From positions 1,051,423 to 1,115,422 of the forward strand of contig NZ_CP102279.1 of assembly GCF_025150245.1 (NCBI RefSeq): a DNA stretch of 64,000 nt, given 5' to 3'. This stretch comes from Dorea formicigenerans. Its GTDB lineage: Bacteria > Bacillota > Clostridia > Lachnospirales > Lachnospiraceae. The notes beneath the pieces were generated by a model that worked only from the letters and a program-made list of their open reading frames with translations, made no database searches and was not told where the DNA came from. This document shows positions 52,449 through 60,779 of this stretch, piece by piece. The position numbers and the translations under genes were made by a program. Positions within the stretch are counted from its first letter, which is position 1; the number at the start of each line of letters is the position of its first letter.

Positions 52449-52772
52449 ATGACATCTATAAATATAAATAAAGAAAAGTTTGGACAATTAATTCATAAGG
52501 AAAAACCGGTTTTGGTTGATTTCTGGGCACCTTGGTGTGGTTATTGCCGTAGAATTGGAGCGGCTTATGAAAAAATAAGTGAAGAATACAGCGATATTCT
52601 TATTGCTGGAAAAGTAAATATTGATGAAGAACCACAGATTGCAGAAGCTGAAAAGATTGAGATAATTCCTACGCTGGTTTTATATCGAGATGGAAAGGCA
52701 ATAGATTCTATTGTTGCACCTGAATCAAAAATAATGATAGAGAATTTTATTAATGAAGCATTGGAAAAATAA
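52449..52772 (+). CDS. Thioredoxin-like protein with WCGYC active site
   Basis: 107 residues. Thioredoxin fold with VLVDFWAPWCGYCRRIG, GKVNIDEEPQIAEAEKIEIIPTLVLYRDGK and cis-proline intact. Tyr replaces the Pro of the usual CGPC, as in some glutaredoxin-like or specialised thioredoxins. It is the direct partner of the thioredoxin reductase 15 bp downstream. The ATG at 52449 has GGAGAAGGAG nine bases before it; a TTG nine bases upstream is discarded. Confidence 0.9.
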   Translation: MTSININKEKFGQLIHKEKPVLVDFWAPWCGYCRRIGAAYEKISEEYSDILIAGKVNIDEEPQIAEAEKIEIIPTLVLYRDGKAIDSIVAPESKIMIENFINEALEK

Positions 52773-52787
52773 AAGGAGGACTGCTGT

Positions 52788-53711
52788 ATGAATGAAAATC
52801 ATGTTTACGATATGATTATCGTGGGGGGAGGACCTGGAGGGTATACTTCAGCATTATACGCAGCCAGAGCAGGATTTGATACAATTGTTTTAGAAAAATT
52901 ATCTGCAGGTGGTCAGATGTCATTGACCTGGCAGATTGATAACTATCCTGGTTTTGAAAATGGAATTGACGGATTTTCATTGGCAGAGAAAATGCAAAAA
53001 CAGGCGGAAAAATTTGGCGCTAAAAGTGAATATGCTGAAGTTTTTAATATGGATTTAACAGGAAAGCTTAAGAGAGTAGAAACTAGTTCGGGAATTTATA
53101 TTGGGAAAACAGTAGTGATTGCTACTGGAGCAAATCCAAGAAAACTTGGTCTCGCTAAAGAAAAAGAATTGATAGGTCATGGGGTTGCTTATTGTGCCTC
53201 CTGTGATGGTATGTTTTATAAAGATAAGATCGTGGTGGTTGTTGGTGGGGGAAATTCTGCTGTATCAGATGCTGTTCTTTTAAGTCGAATTGCTAAGAAA
53301 GTCATCATTGTTCATCGAAGAGATACATTACGTGCAACGAAAATCTACCATGACCAGCTGATGAAAACTGAAAATATAGAGTTACGATGGAACAATACAG
53401 TAAATGAACTGATTTATGGAGAACGATTGACTGGTGTGAGGTTGAAAGATACAGTTACAGGAGAAGAAAACATTATAGAATGTGACGGCCTATTTGTGAG
53501 TATAGGAAGAAAACCGACAACAGATTTTTTAGATAATCAGATAGAACTGGATAATAAAGGATATATTGTGGCAGGTGAAAACACTGAAACGAGTATTCCG
53601 GGTGTTTATGCTGTAGGAGATGTCAGAACAAAGTTACTCCGTCAGATAGTAACAGCAGTGGCAGATGGTGCTATGGCAGTACATATGGCAGAAGAGTATG
53701 TGGAGAAATAA
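52788..53711 (+). CDS. trxB: Thioredoxin reductase
   Basis: 307 residues. Low-molecular-weight type: FAD motif IIVGGGPGGYTSALYAARAG, GGQMSLTWQIDNYPGF, active-site cysteines in YCASCDGMFYKDK (C-A-S-C), NADPH motif VVVGGGNSAVSDAVLLSRIA with HRRDTLRA (Arg for the 2'-phosphate, so NADPH is expected), and GVYAVGDVRTKLLRQIVTAVADGAMA. Reduces the upstream thioredoxin and, through it, Bcp and other targets. A terminator lies 170 bp downstream. Confidence 0.95.
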   Translation: MNENHVYDMIIVGGGPGGYTSALYAARAGFDTIVLEKLSAGGQMSLTWQIDNYPGFENGIDGFSLAEKMQKQAEKFGAKSEYAEVFNMDLTGKLKRVETSSGIYIGKTVVIATGANPRKLGLAKEKELIGHGVAYCASCDGMFYKDKIVVVVGGGNSAVSDAVLLSRIAKKVIIVHRRDTLRATKIYHDQLMKTENIELRWNNTVNELIYGERLTGVRLKDTVTGEENIIECDGLFVSIGRKPTTDFLDNQIELDNKGYIVAGENTETSIPGVYAVGDVRTKLLRQIVTAVADGAMAVHMAEEYVEK

Positions 53712-53878
53712 TAATCAGAATTTGAATAGTGAACTTTTTATACTGAAATATGTACGATTCCAATAATGATATGAACTTATGGGAACATATTGCGGATATT
53801 TTGTGAACTTTATTCTGATACAATGATTATGCTGATGAAAGAAGGCATAGATAACTGAATACAATAAAGCGACGAAAG

Positions 53879-53917
53879 CCTCAGTAGTTAAGAAAAAACT
53901 ACTGGGGATTTTTTTCG
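53879..53917 (+). terminator. Terminator downstream of trxB
   Basis: CAGTAGTT (53882-53889) / AACTACTG (53897-53904) within a longer CCTCAGTAGTT stem, followed by seven T. Confidence 0.8.
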
Positions 53918-54550
53918 TGCCTGAATTTCTCAGCCAATAACTGCGGGCGTATCCCGGCAGGATAAAGGCGGAGCAGGCATGATCCTAAACAGAGGTCCGC
54001 CTTCTGGATTTGAAACGAGCAACAAGATTTCAAATTCAGGAGGAACGGATATGTATATTGAACACCCATATTTTTATGAAGGAAAGTATTACGCAAAGTC
54101 ATTTGACTTTAGTAATTAGAGGAAGTTAAAGGACTTCCTAAAATGAACCATGATAACTGAATATCCAATAATAACTGACGTGACATTTCATGCAGAGAGC
54201 ACGAGGAAGATGTCGCTATAGGATTATAAGGACGTAAGAAACTATTTAGAGTCAATAATGCTGCGAAAAAGCACTGACCAAAGCCAGTCGGCAGGCTGGT
54301 GATGCGATGACATGTGTGAGATGCGATACACTTGCAGACCCCGAGAAGTCTGTAACTGGTAAACCTATGAACTGCTGGAGCCTGAAAACGAGAGTTTCCG
54401 GGTTGTGGTCCGGAGTATGCATCCGGGCAGGTTATTATTCCCTTCCTGCATATGCGGGAGTAATGATTCGGGGTATCGAGGATAAATAGAATCGAGCGAG
54501 CACTGTTTAATAATCAAATTGGCTATAGATGCTTTACAAATAAAAATAAC
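53918..54550 (+). other. Long gene-poor, structured region before mazF
   Basis: About 630 bases without a recognisable gene, denser in G and C than its surroundings. Inverted repeats: AAGGCGGA / TCCGCCTT around 53965-54002; GGATTTGAAA / TTTCAAATTC (54006-54036); AGGAAGT / ACTTCCT (54119-54139); AGCC / GGCT near 54283-54298; GCAGG / CCTGC near 54427-54450. A motif GATAACTGAATA occurs near 53850 and again near 54150. It may be an untranslated leader of a conjugative element or an unnamed structured RNA; I matched it to no known family. Confidence 0.4.
54051..54119 (+). CDS. Possible 22-residue leader peptide
   Basis: ATG 54051 with a perfect AGGAGG at 54038-54043 opens a 22-codon frame, MYIEHPYFYEGKYYAKSFDF plus SN, rich in Tyr and Phe. 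It is followed at once by a hairpin AGGAAGT / ACTTCCT that overlaps the stop. Good ribosome site, aromatic codons and adjoining stem are what an attenuation leader would look like. No aromatic biosynthesis or resistance gene follows, so the role is open; it could be chance. Confidence 0.35.
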   Translation: MYIEHPYFYEGKYYAKSFDFSN

Positions 54551-54568
54551 AGATTGGAGAGAGGACAA

Positions 54569-54949
54569 ATGACAATCCGCAGAGGAGATATTTTATGGGC
54601 AGATCTCGGTATGTTTCCTACAACATCTGTTCAGGGTGGAGTAAGACCGGTGATCGTAGTAAGTAACAACAAAGCCAATACATACAGTTCAGTCATTACA
54701 GTAGTTCCGCTGACATCAAGAATATATAAGAAACGGTATTTGCCAACACATGTATTTATCAGTAAATATGATATGACGGGAATCCGAAAAGGAAGTTTGG
54801 CACTGGCTGAACAGGTTATGAGCATTTCCACAAAATGTATTATTGAGAAATGCGGAAGAGTAAATAAGTGGAGCCTGGATCGGGTACTGAAAGCAGTACG
54901 GATTCAGATGGGAATGGAAGGAGAAGGGCATGACTGCAGAAGAATATAG
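54569..54949 (+). CDS. PemK/MazF-family toxin-like endoribonuclease
   Basis: 126 residues. MTIRRGDILWADLGMFPTTSVQGGVRPVIVVSNNKANTYSSVITVVPLTS is the MazF/PemK fold start, including RRGDI and the GGVRPVIVVSN loop; KGSLALAEQVMSISTKCI follows. It should cut mRNA at a short site. No antitoxin gene is seen before or after it, unlike standard mazEF; such orphan PemK genes are frequent in Clostridial conjugative elements. The ATG at 54569 is set by GGAGAGAGGACAA. The next frame begins 20 bases before its stop. Confidence 0.8.
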   Translation: MTIRRGDILWADLGMFPTTSVQGGVRPVIVVSNNKANTYSSVITVVPLTSRIYKKRYLPTHVFISKYDMTGIRKGSLALAEQVMSISTKCIIEKCGRVNKWSLDRVLKAVRIQMGMEGEGHDCRRI

Positions 54950-56044
54950 AAACTATCTGGAAACGGATTTTGGTGATGTGGATCTGAAGGAATTGAAGGA
55001 TATCCGAAAAATAAGGATTGACCGGAATAAGACGAAGGAAAAAAGAATAGCTCAATATCTCAGACAGGTGGGAAATCCCTATCTTGTCTGTATAGGAAAT
55101 GTAAAAGTGAAAATAAGGTTTGGTGGATTTCTATGCATGACAGGTGGGGATAATTCCAGTACGGTTTCTTCGGTTAGTGCAGAAGTAGAAGCATACGAAC
55201 CACTAATCCGTCAGTATGCAAATCAATATGGCATTGGAGAGTATGTGGAACTAATCAAAGCCATTATGATGCAGGAATCAGGTGGGAGAGGACTTGACCC
55301 GATGCAGTGTTCAGAAGGGAGCTTTAATACAAAATACCCCAAACAGCCGAATGGAATCACTGATCCAGAGTATTCGATTTCTTGCGGAGTGCAGGAGTAA
55401 AAAATCCTCTGGATATGGAAAATATTAAACTGGCATTGTAAAGTTACAACTACGGAAATGGATATTTGGAATGGGCGAAAGCCAGAGGTGGATACACCCT
55501 TGCAAATGCGGCAGAATTTTCCGATATGATGGCACAGAGAATGGGGTGGAGCAGTTATGGGGACAAGCAGTATGTACCACATGTGCTTCAGTATTATACA
55601 TTTGGAAGAATCCCGACAGGCATCGGCAATCAGGCAATCGTTCAGGTGGCAGCATCGCAGGAAGGAAAAGGCGGAACAACCTACTGGAGTTGGTATGGAT
55701 TTGGAAACCGGGTAGAGTGGTGTGCCTGCTTTGTGTCATGGTGTGCAGACCAGAGTGGTTATATCCAGAGTGGAGTCATTCCGAAATTTTCTCTTTGTTC
55801 GGACGGTGTGAAGTGGTTTGAAAGTAAAGGCAGGTTCCGTGACGGAAGTTATACCCCGGTGGCAGGAGATATTATTTTCTTTGACTGGGGAAATAATGGA
55901 ACGATTGACCACGTTGGAATTGTAGAGAGTGTCAGCGGTGGAACCGTCAATACCATAGAAGGCAACAGTGGGGATAAAGTGGCAAGACGGAGTTACCGTA
56001 TCGGAAGCAGTAACATTTATGGATACGGTGTCCTGGCATATTAA
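54930..56044 (+). pseudogene. DUF6870-like protein fused to a broken CwlT-like lysozyme/CHAP hydrolase
   Basis: Residues 1-65 (MTAEEYRNYLETDFGDVDLK ... YLVCIGNVKVKIRF) look like the small DUF6870 protein of conjugative elements. The frame then runs into a phage-type lysozyme domain (YANQYGIGEYVELIKAIMMQESGGRG, catalytic Glu) and stops at 55400 after SISCGVQE. A shifted frame continues NPLDMENIKLAL, hits TAA at 55439, and then YNYGNGYLEWAK leads into an intact CHAP domain (WCACFVSWCADQ, TIDHVGIVES). Intact relatives are CwlT/Tn916 Orf14-type conjugation hydrolases; this one has a fusing deletion, a frameshift and a nonsense codon. ATG 55466 could still make the CHAP part. Confidence 0.75.
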
Positions 56045-56109
56045 AAGGCAGGAGAAAAAGTGTGATAGTCTAATGGTGAATCTGGAGTATACAATTCCTG
56101 AAAATAGAC

Positions 56110-56140
56110 TTGACTTTCAAATATTACAAGCGTAAGATTT
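56110..56140 (+). promoter_or_regulatory. PBP promoter with BlaI/MecI-type operator
   Basis: TTGACT (56110-56115), 17 bp, TAAGAT (56133-56138). The operator ATTACAAGCGTAAGATTT (56123-56140; core TTAC-AAGC-GTAA) covers the spacer and -10, so a bound repressor would block polymerase. The same motif occurs inside the PBP gene (56203-56232) and before blaI. Confidence 0.75.
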
Positions 56141-56173
56141 AAGAAACAAAAAAATTAGAAGAAAGGAATATCT

Positions 56174-58285
56174 ATGAAAAGAAGACGAAAAAAGCAAAAT
56201 ATCCAAAAATCTTACGTTTGTAAGATTTTTGGGCTGATAGTAGCTATAACAGTAATTGCTGTTTCAGGAGGTGTTTTATTAAAAAGGACGATAACGGAAT
56301 CACCAGAAGACACACTTGTGGAATATATGAACCATATTGAAAAAAAGGAATATGAAGTAATGTATACTATGATAGATTCAGATGAAAAAGTTTATCTGAC
56401 AAAAGAAGAATACATACAACGAAATTCTAAGATATACGAAGGAATAGAGGTCAGTGACATTAAAATCAGTCATATAGCTGTGAAAGAGAAAAAAGCAGAT
56501 ACAGTTACGCTTTCGTATGAAACATCATGTAATACAATTGCCGGAACAATACAATTTGACAATATGGCGGAACTGAAGAAGACGAAACAGGGATATAAAT
56601 TAGTATGGCAGGATAGCCTGATTTTTCCAGATTTAGAGAGTGATGATAAAATAAGTGTTACTACATCAAAAGCGGAGAGAGGAGAAATATTAGACCGAGA
56701 TGGTAAAATGCTTGCAGGAAAAGGAGTAGCAACATCAGTTGGCATTATACCGGGAAAGCTGGAAGACAGGAATGTATCTATTGAAAAAATAGCGGAGTTA
56801 TTAGAGATAGATGTAGAAACAATAAATAACAAACTCACAGCAAAGTGGGTAAAAGAGGATTCTTTTGTACCAATTGAAACTATTCCGAAAGTAGAAGAAA
56901 TAGATTTAATGAAAATACAGCCAGAAGAAAAGACACTTGAGGAGCAGGATTGTCAGAATAAACTTTTGGAAATTCCAGGGGTTATGCTATCAGATGTGGA
57001 AGTTAGAACCTATGAGTTAGGGGAGACAGCAGCTCATTTAATTGGTTATGTACAGTCTGTAACAGCAGAAGATTTGGAAAATCATCCAGGGGAAGGATAT
57101 TCAGCAGAAAGTGTAATCGGAAGATCTGGGGTGGAAAAGTTATACGAAAAGCAATTAAAAGGAAAAGATGGTTGTGATATAAAGATTTTGGATAGTGATG
57201 GGGAAGTAAAAGAGGTTCTTGCAAGTATTTTTAAAGAAGATGGTATGGATATAAGATTAACGATAGATTCCGATTTGCAAAAATCATTATACGAGCAGTT
57301 TAAAGAAGATCCGGGGTGTTCTGTCGCAATGAATCCTTATACGGGAGAAGTATTGGCTTTGGTAAGTACCCCATCTTATGATAATAATGAATTTATACGG
57401 GGCATATCATCAGAGAAATGGACATCATTAAACGAAGATGAAAAGAAACCATTATATAATCGTTTTCGTCAAGTATGGTGTCCTGGCTCAACATTTAAAC
57501 CAGTTGTGGCAGGAATTGGGTTGAAAACGGGAAGCTTAGATCCAAAAGAAGATTTTGGAAATGCAGGTTTGGCATGGCAGAAAGATTCGTCTTGGGGATC
57601 TTATCAAGTGACAACACTTCATGAATATGAACCGGTTATTATGAAAAATGCAATTATCTATTCTGATAATATTTATTTTGCAAAGGCAGCTCTTAAAATT
57701 GGTAGTGAGAATTTTATGAATACTTTAAATGAAATAGGATTTAATCAGAATATGCCGTTTGAGATTGCGATGCAGGAATCAACATATTCCAATACAGATA
57801 AAATAGAAACAGAAATACAATTGGCAGATAGTGGTTATGGGCAAGGGCAGATTCTTGTAAATCCATTACATCTGGCAAGTATTTATACTTCATTTTTAAA
57901 TGAAGGGAATATGATAAAACCGTATTTGAAATACAAAGAAGAAGCATCCGGTGAAACATGGATAGAAAATGCGTTTAGCAAAGAAAATGTAGAAGAAATT
58001 ATGCAAGGGGTGGAAGGTGTTGTAAATGATCCGGAAGGAACCGGATATGCTGCACATCGTGACGATATTTTGCTGGCTGGAAAAACAGGGACAGCCGAGT
58101 TGAAGGCAACGAAAGAAGATACTTCTGGCAAAGAAATCGGGTGGTTTTCGGTGTTTACGGTAGATAAAAGCGTGGACAAACCAATTCTTCTTATCAGTAT
58201 GGTTGAGAATGTGAAAGGAATCGGTGGAAGTGGTTATGTTGTTAAAAAGGATGCAACCGTATTGGAGGAATATTTTGAAAAATAA
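56174..58285 (+). CDS. MecA-type class B penicillin-binding protein
   Basis: 703 residues. Membrane anchor (~18-37), MecA_N/NTF2-like domain (~43-150: SPEDTLVEYMNHIEKKEYEVMYTMID), PBP dimer domain (~160-330: RGEILDRDGKMLA, GRSGVEKLYEKQLKGKDG) and transpeptidase with S439-T-F-K442 (WCPGSTFKPV), S497-D-N499 and K637-T-G-T640. This is the layout of PBP2a/PBP3-like enzymes that cross-link wall peptides and, when of low affinity, give beta-lactam resistance. Control by BlaI-type operators and the facing blaR1-blaI genes supports an inducible resistance role. Affinity itself cannot be read from sequence. GAAAGGAATATCT before the ATG. Confidence 0.92.
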   Translation: MKRRRKKQNIQKSYVCKIFGLIVAITVIAVSGGVLLKRTITESPEDTLVEYMNHIEKKEYEVMYTMIDSDEKVYLTKEEYIQRNSKIYEGIEVSDIKISHIAVKEKKADTVTLSYETSCNTIAGTIQFDNMAELKKTKQGYKLVWQDSLIFPDLESDDKISVTTSKAERGEILDRDGKMLAGKGVATSVGIIPGKLEDRNVSIEKIAELLEIDVETINNKLTAKWVKEDSFVPIETIPKVEEIDLMKIQPEEKTLEEQDCQNKLLEIPGVMLSDVEVRTYELGETAAHLIGYVQSVTAEDLENHPGEGYSAESVIGRSGVEKLYEKQLKGKDGCDIKILDSDGEVKEVLASIFKEDGMDIRLTIDSDLQKSLYEQFKEDPGCSVAMNPYTGEVLALVSTPSYDNNEFIRGISSEKWTSLNEDEKKPLYNRFRQVWCPGSTFKPVVAGIGLKTGSLDPKEDFGNAGLAWQKDSSWGSYQVTTLHEYEPVIMKNAIIYSDNIYFAKAALKIGSENFMNTLNEIGFNQNMPFEIAMQESTYSNTDKIETEIQLADSGYGQGQILVNPLHLASIYTSFLNEGNMIKPYLKYKEEASGETWIENAFSKENVEEIMQGVEGVVNDPEGTGYAAHRDDILLAGKTGTAELKATKEDTSGKEIGWFSVFTVDKSVDKPILLISMVENVKGIGGSGYVVKKDATVLEEYFEK
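56203..56232. promoter_or_regulatory. Perfect palindromic operator inside the PBP coding sequence
   Basis: CCAAAAATCTTAC (56203-56215), spacer GTTT, GTAAGATTTTTGG (56220-56232): 13-bp arms with no mismatch. The central CTTAC-GTTT-GTAA is identical to the operator before blaI. It lies in codons ~11-20 of the PBP, about 80 bp downstream of the promoter operator. Confidence 0.75.
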
Positions 58286-59474
58286 AAAATTTTTTATGGG
58301 GAATTATTACATATGTAAGAAAATTGCGATGATATTGATAGTTCTTATTGTTTTTACAGGGTGCGGCCAAAATCGAATTACGGAAAAAGAAGAAAAGAAA
58401 GAAACCGTAGAATCTGAAATGAATGCAGAAGTAAAAAAAACAGCGCAAACTTTTCGGCCTGTTTATATGAAGGAGAAGTCGGAGTTAAATACATTAAAGG
58501 CGAAAAGAAAAATTATCAATTGTCTGGAAGAGAAAGGATATGCGGCAGTAGATTGTGATAATCAGATTGATATGGTCAATCGTGAAAAAGTAGAAGAATT
58601 TTGCAAGGCAGCGGAGAAAGAAGAACAGGCAGCAGTTGATATTGTTGTTGTATTTGATGAAGGGGAAATTATACAATATCATTTAGAGTCAATGAATGGA
58701 AAGATAAATGTTCGATTATGTCAGGTTAAATGGAAGGATAATAGTCCACAGGCTAATTATTATGATAAATATGAAGCATATGAGTGGAAATATACAGAAA
58801 AAGGATACTTGTTTCTGGAGGAATATCACCCACCGGGATTTGATGGAGCACCGGGTGAAACTGGATTCAGAGTGCAGCCATTAGATAAAACATGCCGGGA
58901 ATTGAATCGAAAATATGTTATGCCGTTGGGGTATGCACTTAATAATCTGTTGATTACAAATTGGGATAACCAGAATTATACGGAACTTGATTTTTATGAT
59001 CTTTATGAAAAAATGTATTATATGAAATATGGAAAGCAAGTTCCATATGAAGCAAATTATGGTGGAGCAGAATATGAAGTTCCAGAAGATGAGTTTGAAG
59101 AGGTTATAAAGACCTATTTACCATTTAGTAATACCGAGATTGAAAAGGGAACTTTTTATAACTCTGATAATAAAACTTTTAGATACAGACCGCGAGGGTT
59201 ATATGATTGTGAATTCCCATATGAGCCATATCCGGAAGTTATCTCATATGAAAAATTACAAGATGGAACATTAAAACTTACGATAGAAGCAGTATGGGAA
59301 ATCAGAATGTTAGATCAGGCAATCACCAGTGAATTGATGATAAAACCTATGGAAGACGGAAGTTTCCAGTATTTATCAAATAAGGTAATTAGTTCAGATC
59401 AAAATGCAAATGCAGGGTGGTATATGCCAAGGTTAACAGAAGAAGAGTGGGAAGAGAATTACAGTAATAATTAG
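58275..59474 (+). CDS. Lipoprotein of unknown function, first of a pair
   Basis: 399 residues from TTG 58275, which has GGAGGA five bases upstream and overlaps the end of the PBP gene by 11 bases, indicating coupled translation; ATG 58296 has no ribosome site. Signal sequence with lipobox (IVLIVFTGC). The body shares a pattern with the next gene: an alpha-helical N-part (KRKIINCLEEKG), an EYHPPGFDGAPGETGFRVQPL strand region, a NLLITNWDNQNYTELDFYDLYEKMYYMKYG block and EFEEVIKTYLPFS. I recognise no enzymatic motif. An extracellular partner of the PBP is a reasonable guess from context only. Confidence 0.8.
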   Translation: MKNKKFFMGNYYICKKIAMILIVLIVFTGCGQNRITEKEEKKETVESEMNAEVKKTAQTFRPVYMKEKSELNTLKAKRKIINCLEEKGYAAVDCDNQIDMVNREKVEEFCKAAEKEEQAAVDIVVVFDEGEIIQYHLESMNGKINVRLCQVKWKDNSPQANYYDKYEAYEWKYTEKGYLFLEEYHPPGFDGAPGETGFRVQPLDKTCRELNRKYVMPLGYALNNLLITNWDNQNYTELDFYDLYEKMYYMKYGKQVPYEANYGGAEYEVPEDEFEEVIKTYLPFSNTEIEKGTFYNSDNKTFRYRPRGLYDCEFPYEPYPEVISYEKLQDGTLKLTIEAVWEIRMLDQAITSELMIKPMEDGSFQYLSNKVISSDQNANAGWYMPRLTEEEWEENYSNN

Positions 59475-59482
59475 GGGGCAAT

Positions 59483-60715
59483 ATGAAAAGAAAAAGTATT
59501 TTGTTAGTACTTTGTATAGGAATGATTCTGACTTCCTGTGAAAGTAAGATATCGTTAAACAGCACAGATGTAAAAAATGAGAAGAATCAAAAAAACACTA
59601 CCATGGAAAATCCGGATAAGGGATATAATCTACCAATCGATGAAGACAAGAAAAAGGAAGTTGTGAACGATTGTGAAGAAATTATGGGCATTATCCGAGA
59701 TATTTATTCTGAATATAATGGAATACAAGAAGCAGATCAGAACACTGCTGAGCAAATGATGAATCGGATGAAAGAAATTATCAAACAAAATGGGAATCCG
59801 GTCATTGGTTCCGATCATTATTCTGTTATGGATAATTATCAGAAGATGGAACAATTTTTAAAATCTGCAGAACAAGAAGAAAAAGGAAGTGTAATTTTAT
59901 ATGAAGCAGATACAGATGGTGGAATTACCAGAAAAGAATATAGTTATGATGGAAAAGAAATGAGTGTGATGTCCGCAAAAATGATCTGGAGTGAGGATAC
60001 AGAGCCTGTACTTACATACATATCGCTATCAAAAATAAAAGAATGGGCATATACTGAAAATGGGAATTTCTGTTATGAATTATGCGTACCTGAACCACCG
60101 GAAGTGACAGAGATTGTAGATGGAAGTTGTATTATCCGGGTAAAGCCTTTGAGTGAGGAGTGTCGGGAATATTCAAAAAAATATGTGAGTACGTTCGGCT
60201 ATCAGGGAAACAATCTGTTATGTTCAAACTGGAATGCGGAGGATATGCAGGGGTTGGATTATAATGGACTTTATGAATATTTTTATCAAATGAAATATGG
60301 AGAAAAATTTACTGCAGAAAAAGAGGTTGTGGGAATTCCAGCAGAAGAGTTCGAAAATGTAATTATGACATATCTTCCTGTTACAAAAGAAGAATTGAAA
60401 GAATGGGCGGTCTACGATGAACAAAGTAGTATGTTTATCTGGGAACGATTGGGATGTGGTAATTATTCACCAACACATTTTGGATTGTCTTTACCGGAAG
60501 TAACAGAAGTCAGGCACAATGAAGATGGAAGCATTGTTTTGACAATTCATGCAGTATGTGATTCTGTTGTATGTAATGATGTTGTTATTACACACGAACT
60601 TACGATGAAAATTCAGGATGATGGAACGATTCAGTATGTTGGAAACAGGATTTTAGATAATGGTATTGATAATATACCGAGGTATCAGTACCGGTTAGGC
60701 AATTTACAGAATTAA
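59483..60715 (+). CDS. Lipoprotein of unknown function, second of a pair
   Basis: 410 residues. Lipobox MILTSCES at residues ~15-22. Paralogue of the preceding gene: NLLCSNWNAEDMQGLDYNGLYEYFYQMKYGEK and EFENVIMTYLPVT mirror its NLLITNWDN ... LYEKMYYMKYG and EFEEVIKTYLP, and the C-terminal strands (GSIVLTIHAVCD, DDGTIQYVGNRIL) match too. Starts 8 bp after it with AGGGGGCAAT as ribosome site. No catalytic signature seen. Last gene of the PBP operon, with a terminator after it shared with the converging blaR1. Confidence 0.8.
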   Translation: MKRKSILLVLCIGMILTSCESKISLNSTDVKNEKNQKNTTMENPDKGYNLPIDEDKKKEVVNDCEEIMGIIRDIYSEYNGIQEADQNTAEQMMNRMKEIIKQNGNPVIGSDHYSVMDNYQKMEQFLKSAEQEEKGSVILYEADTDGGITRKEYSYDGKEMSVMSAKMIWSEDTEPVLTYISLSKIKEWAYTENGNFCYELCVPEPPEVTEIVDGSCIIRVKPLSEECREYSKKYVSTFGYQGNNLLCSNWNAEDMQGLDYNGLYEYFYQMKYGEKFTAEKEVVGIPAEEFENVIMTYLPVTKEELKEWAVYDEQSSMFIWERLGCGNYSPTHFGLSLPEVTEVRHNEDGSIVLTIHAVCDSVVCNDVVITHELTMKIQDDGTIQYVGNRILDNGIDNIPRYQYRLGNLQN

Positions 60716-60735
60716 TCAGTAGAGAAGAATGAAAT

Positions 60736-60777
60736 AAAGAGAACTGATAACGGGAAATTATGCTATCAGTTCTCTTT
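60736..60777. terminator. Bidirectional terminator between the PBP operon and blaR1
   Basis: Perfect 14-bp stem, AAAGAGAACTGATA (60736-60749) / TATCAGTTCTCTTT (60764-60777), with A- and T-rich flanks. It serves both converging operons. Confidence 0.88.
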
Positions 60778-60779
60778 AT

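Noticed and set aside
53720-54550. Group II intron or rRNA/tRNA genes in the gene-poor region
   Set aside because: No GUGYG 5' end, no domain V stem or AY 3' end, no reverse transcriptase, and no cloverleaf. No tRNA or rRNA gene was recognised in the window.
59630-59854. Leftward 74-codon frame within the second lipoprotein
   Set aside because: Antisense shadow with no start signal; the lipoprotein has a lipobox, a ribosome site and a paralogue.
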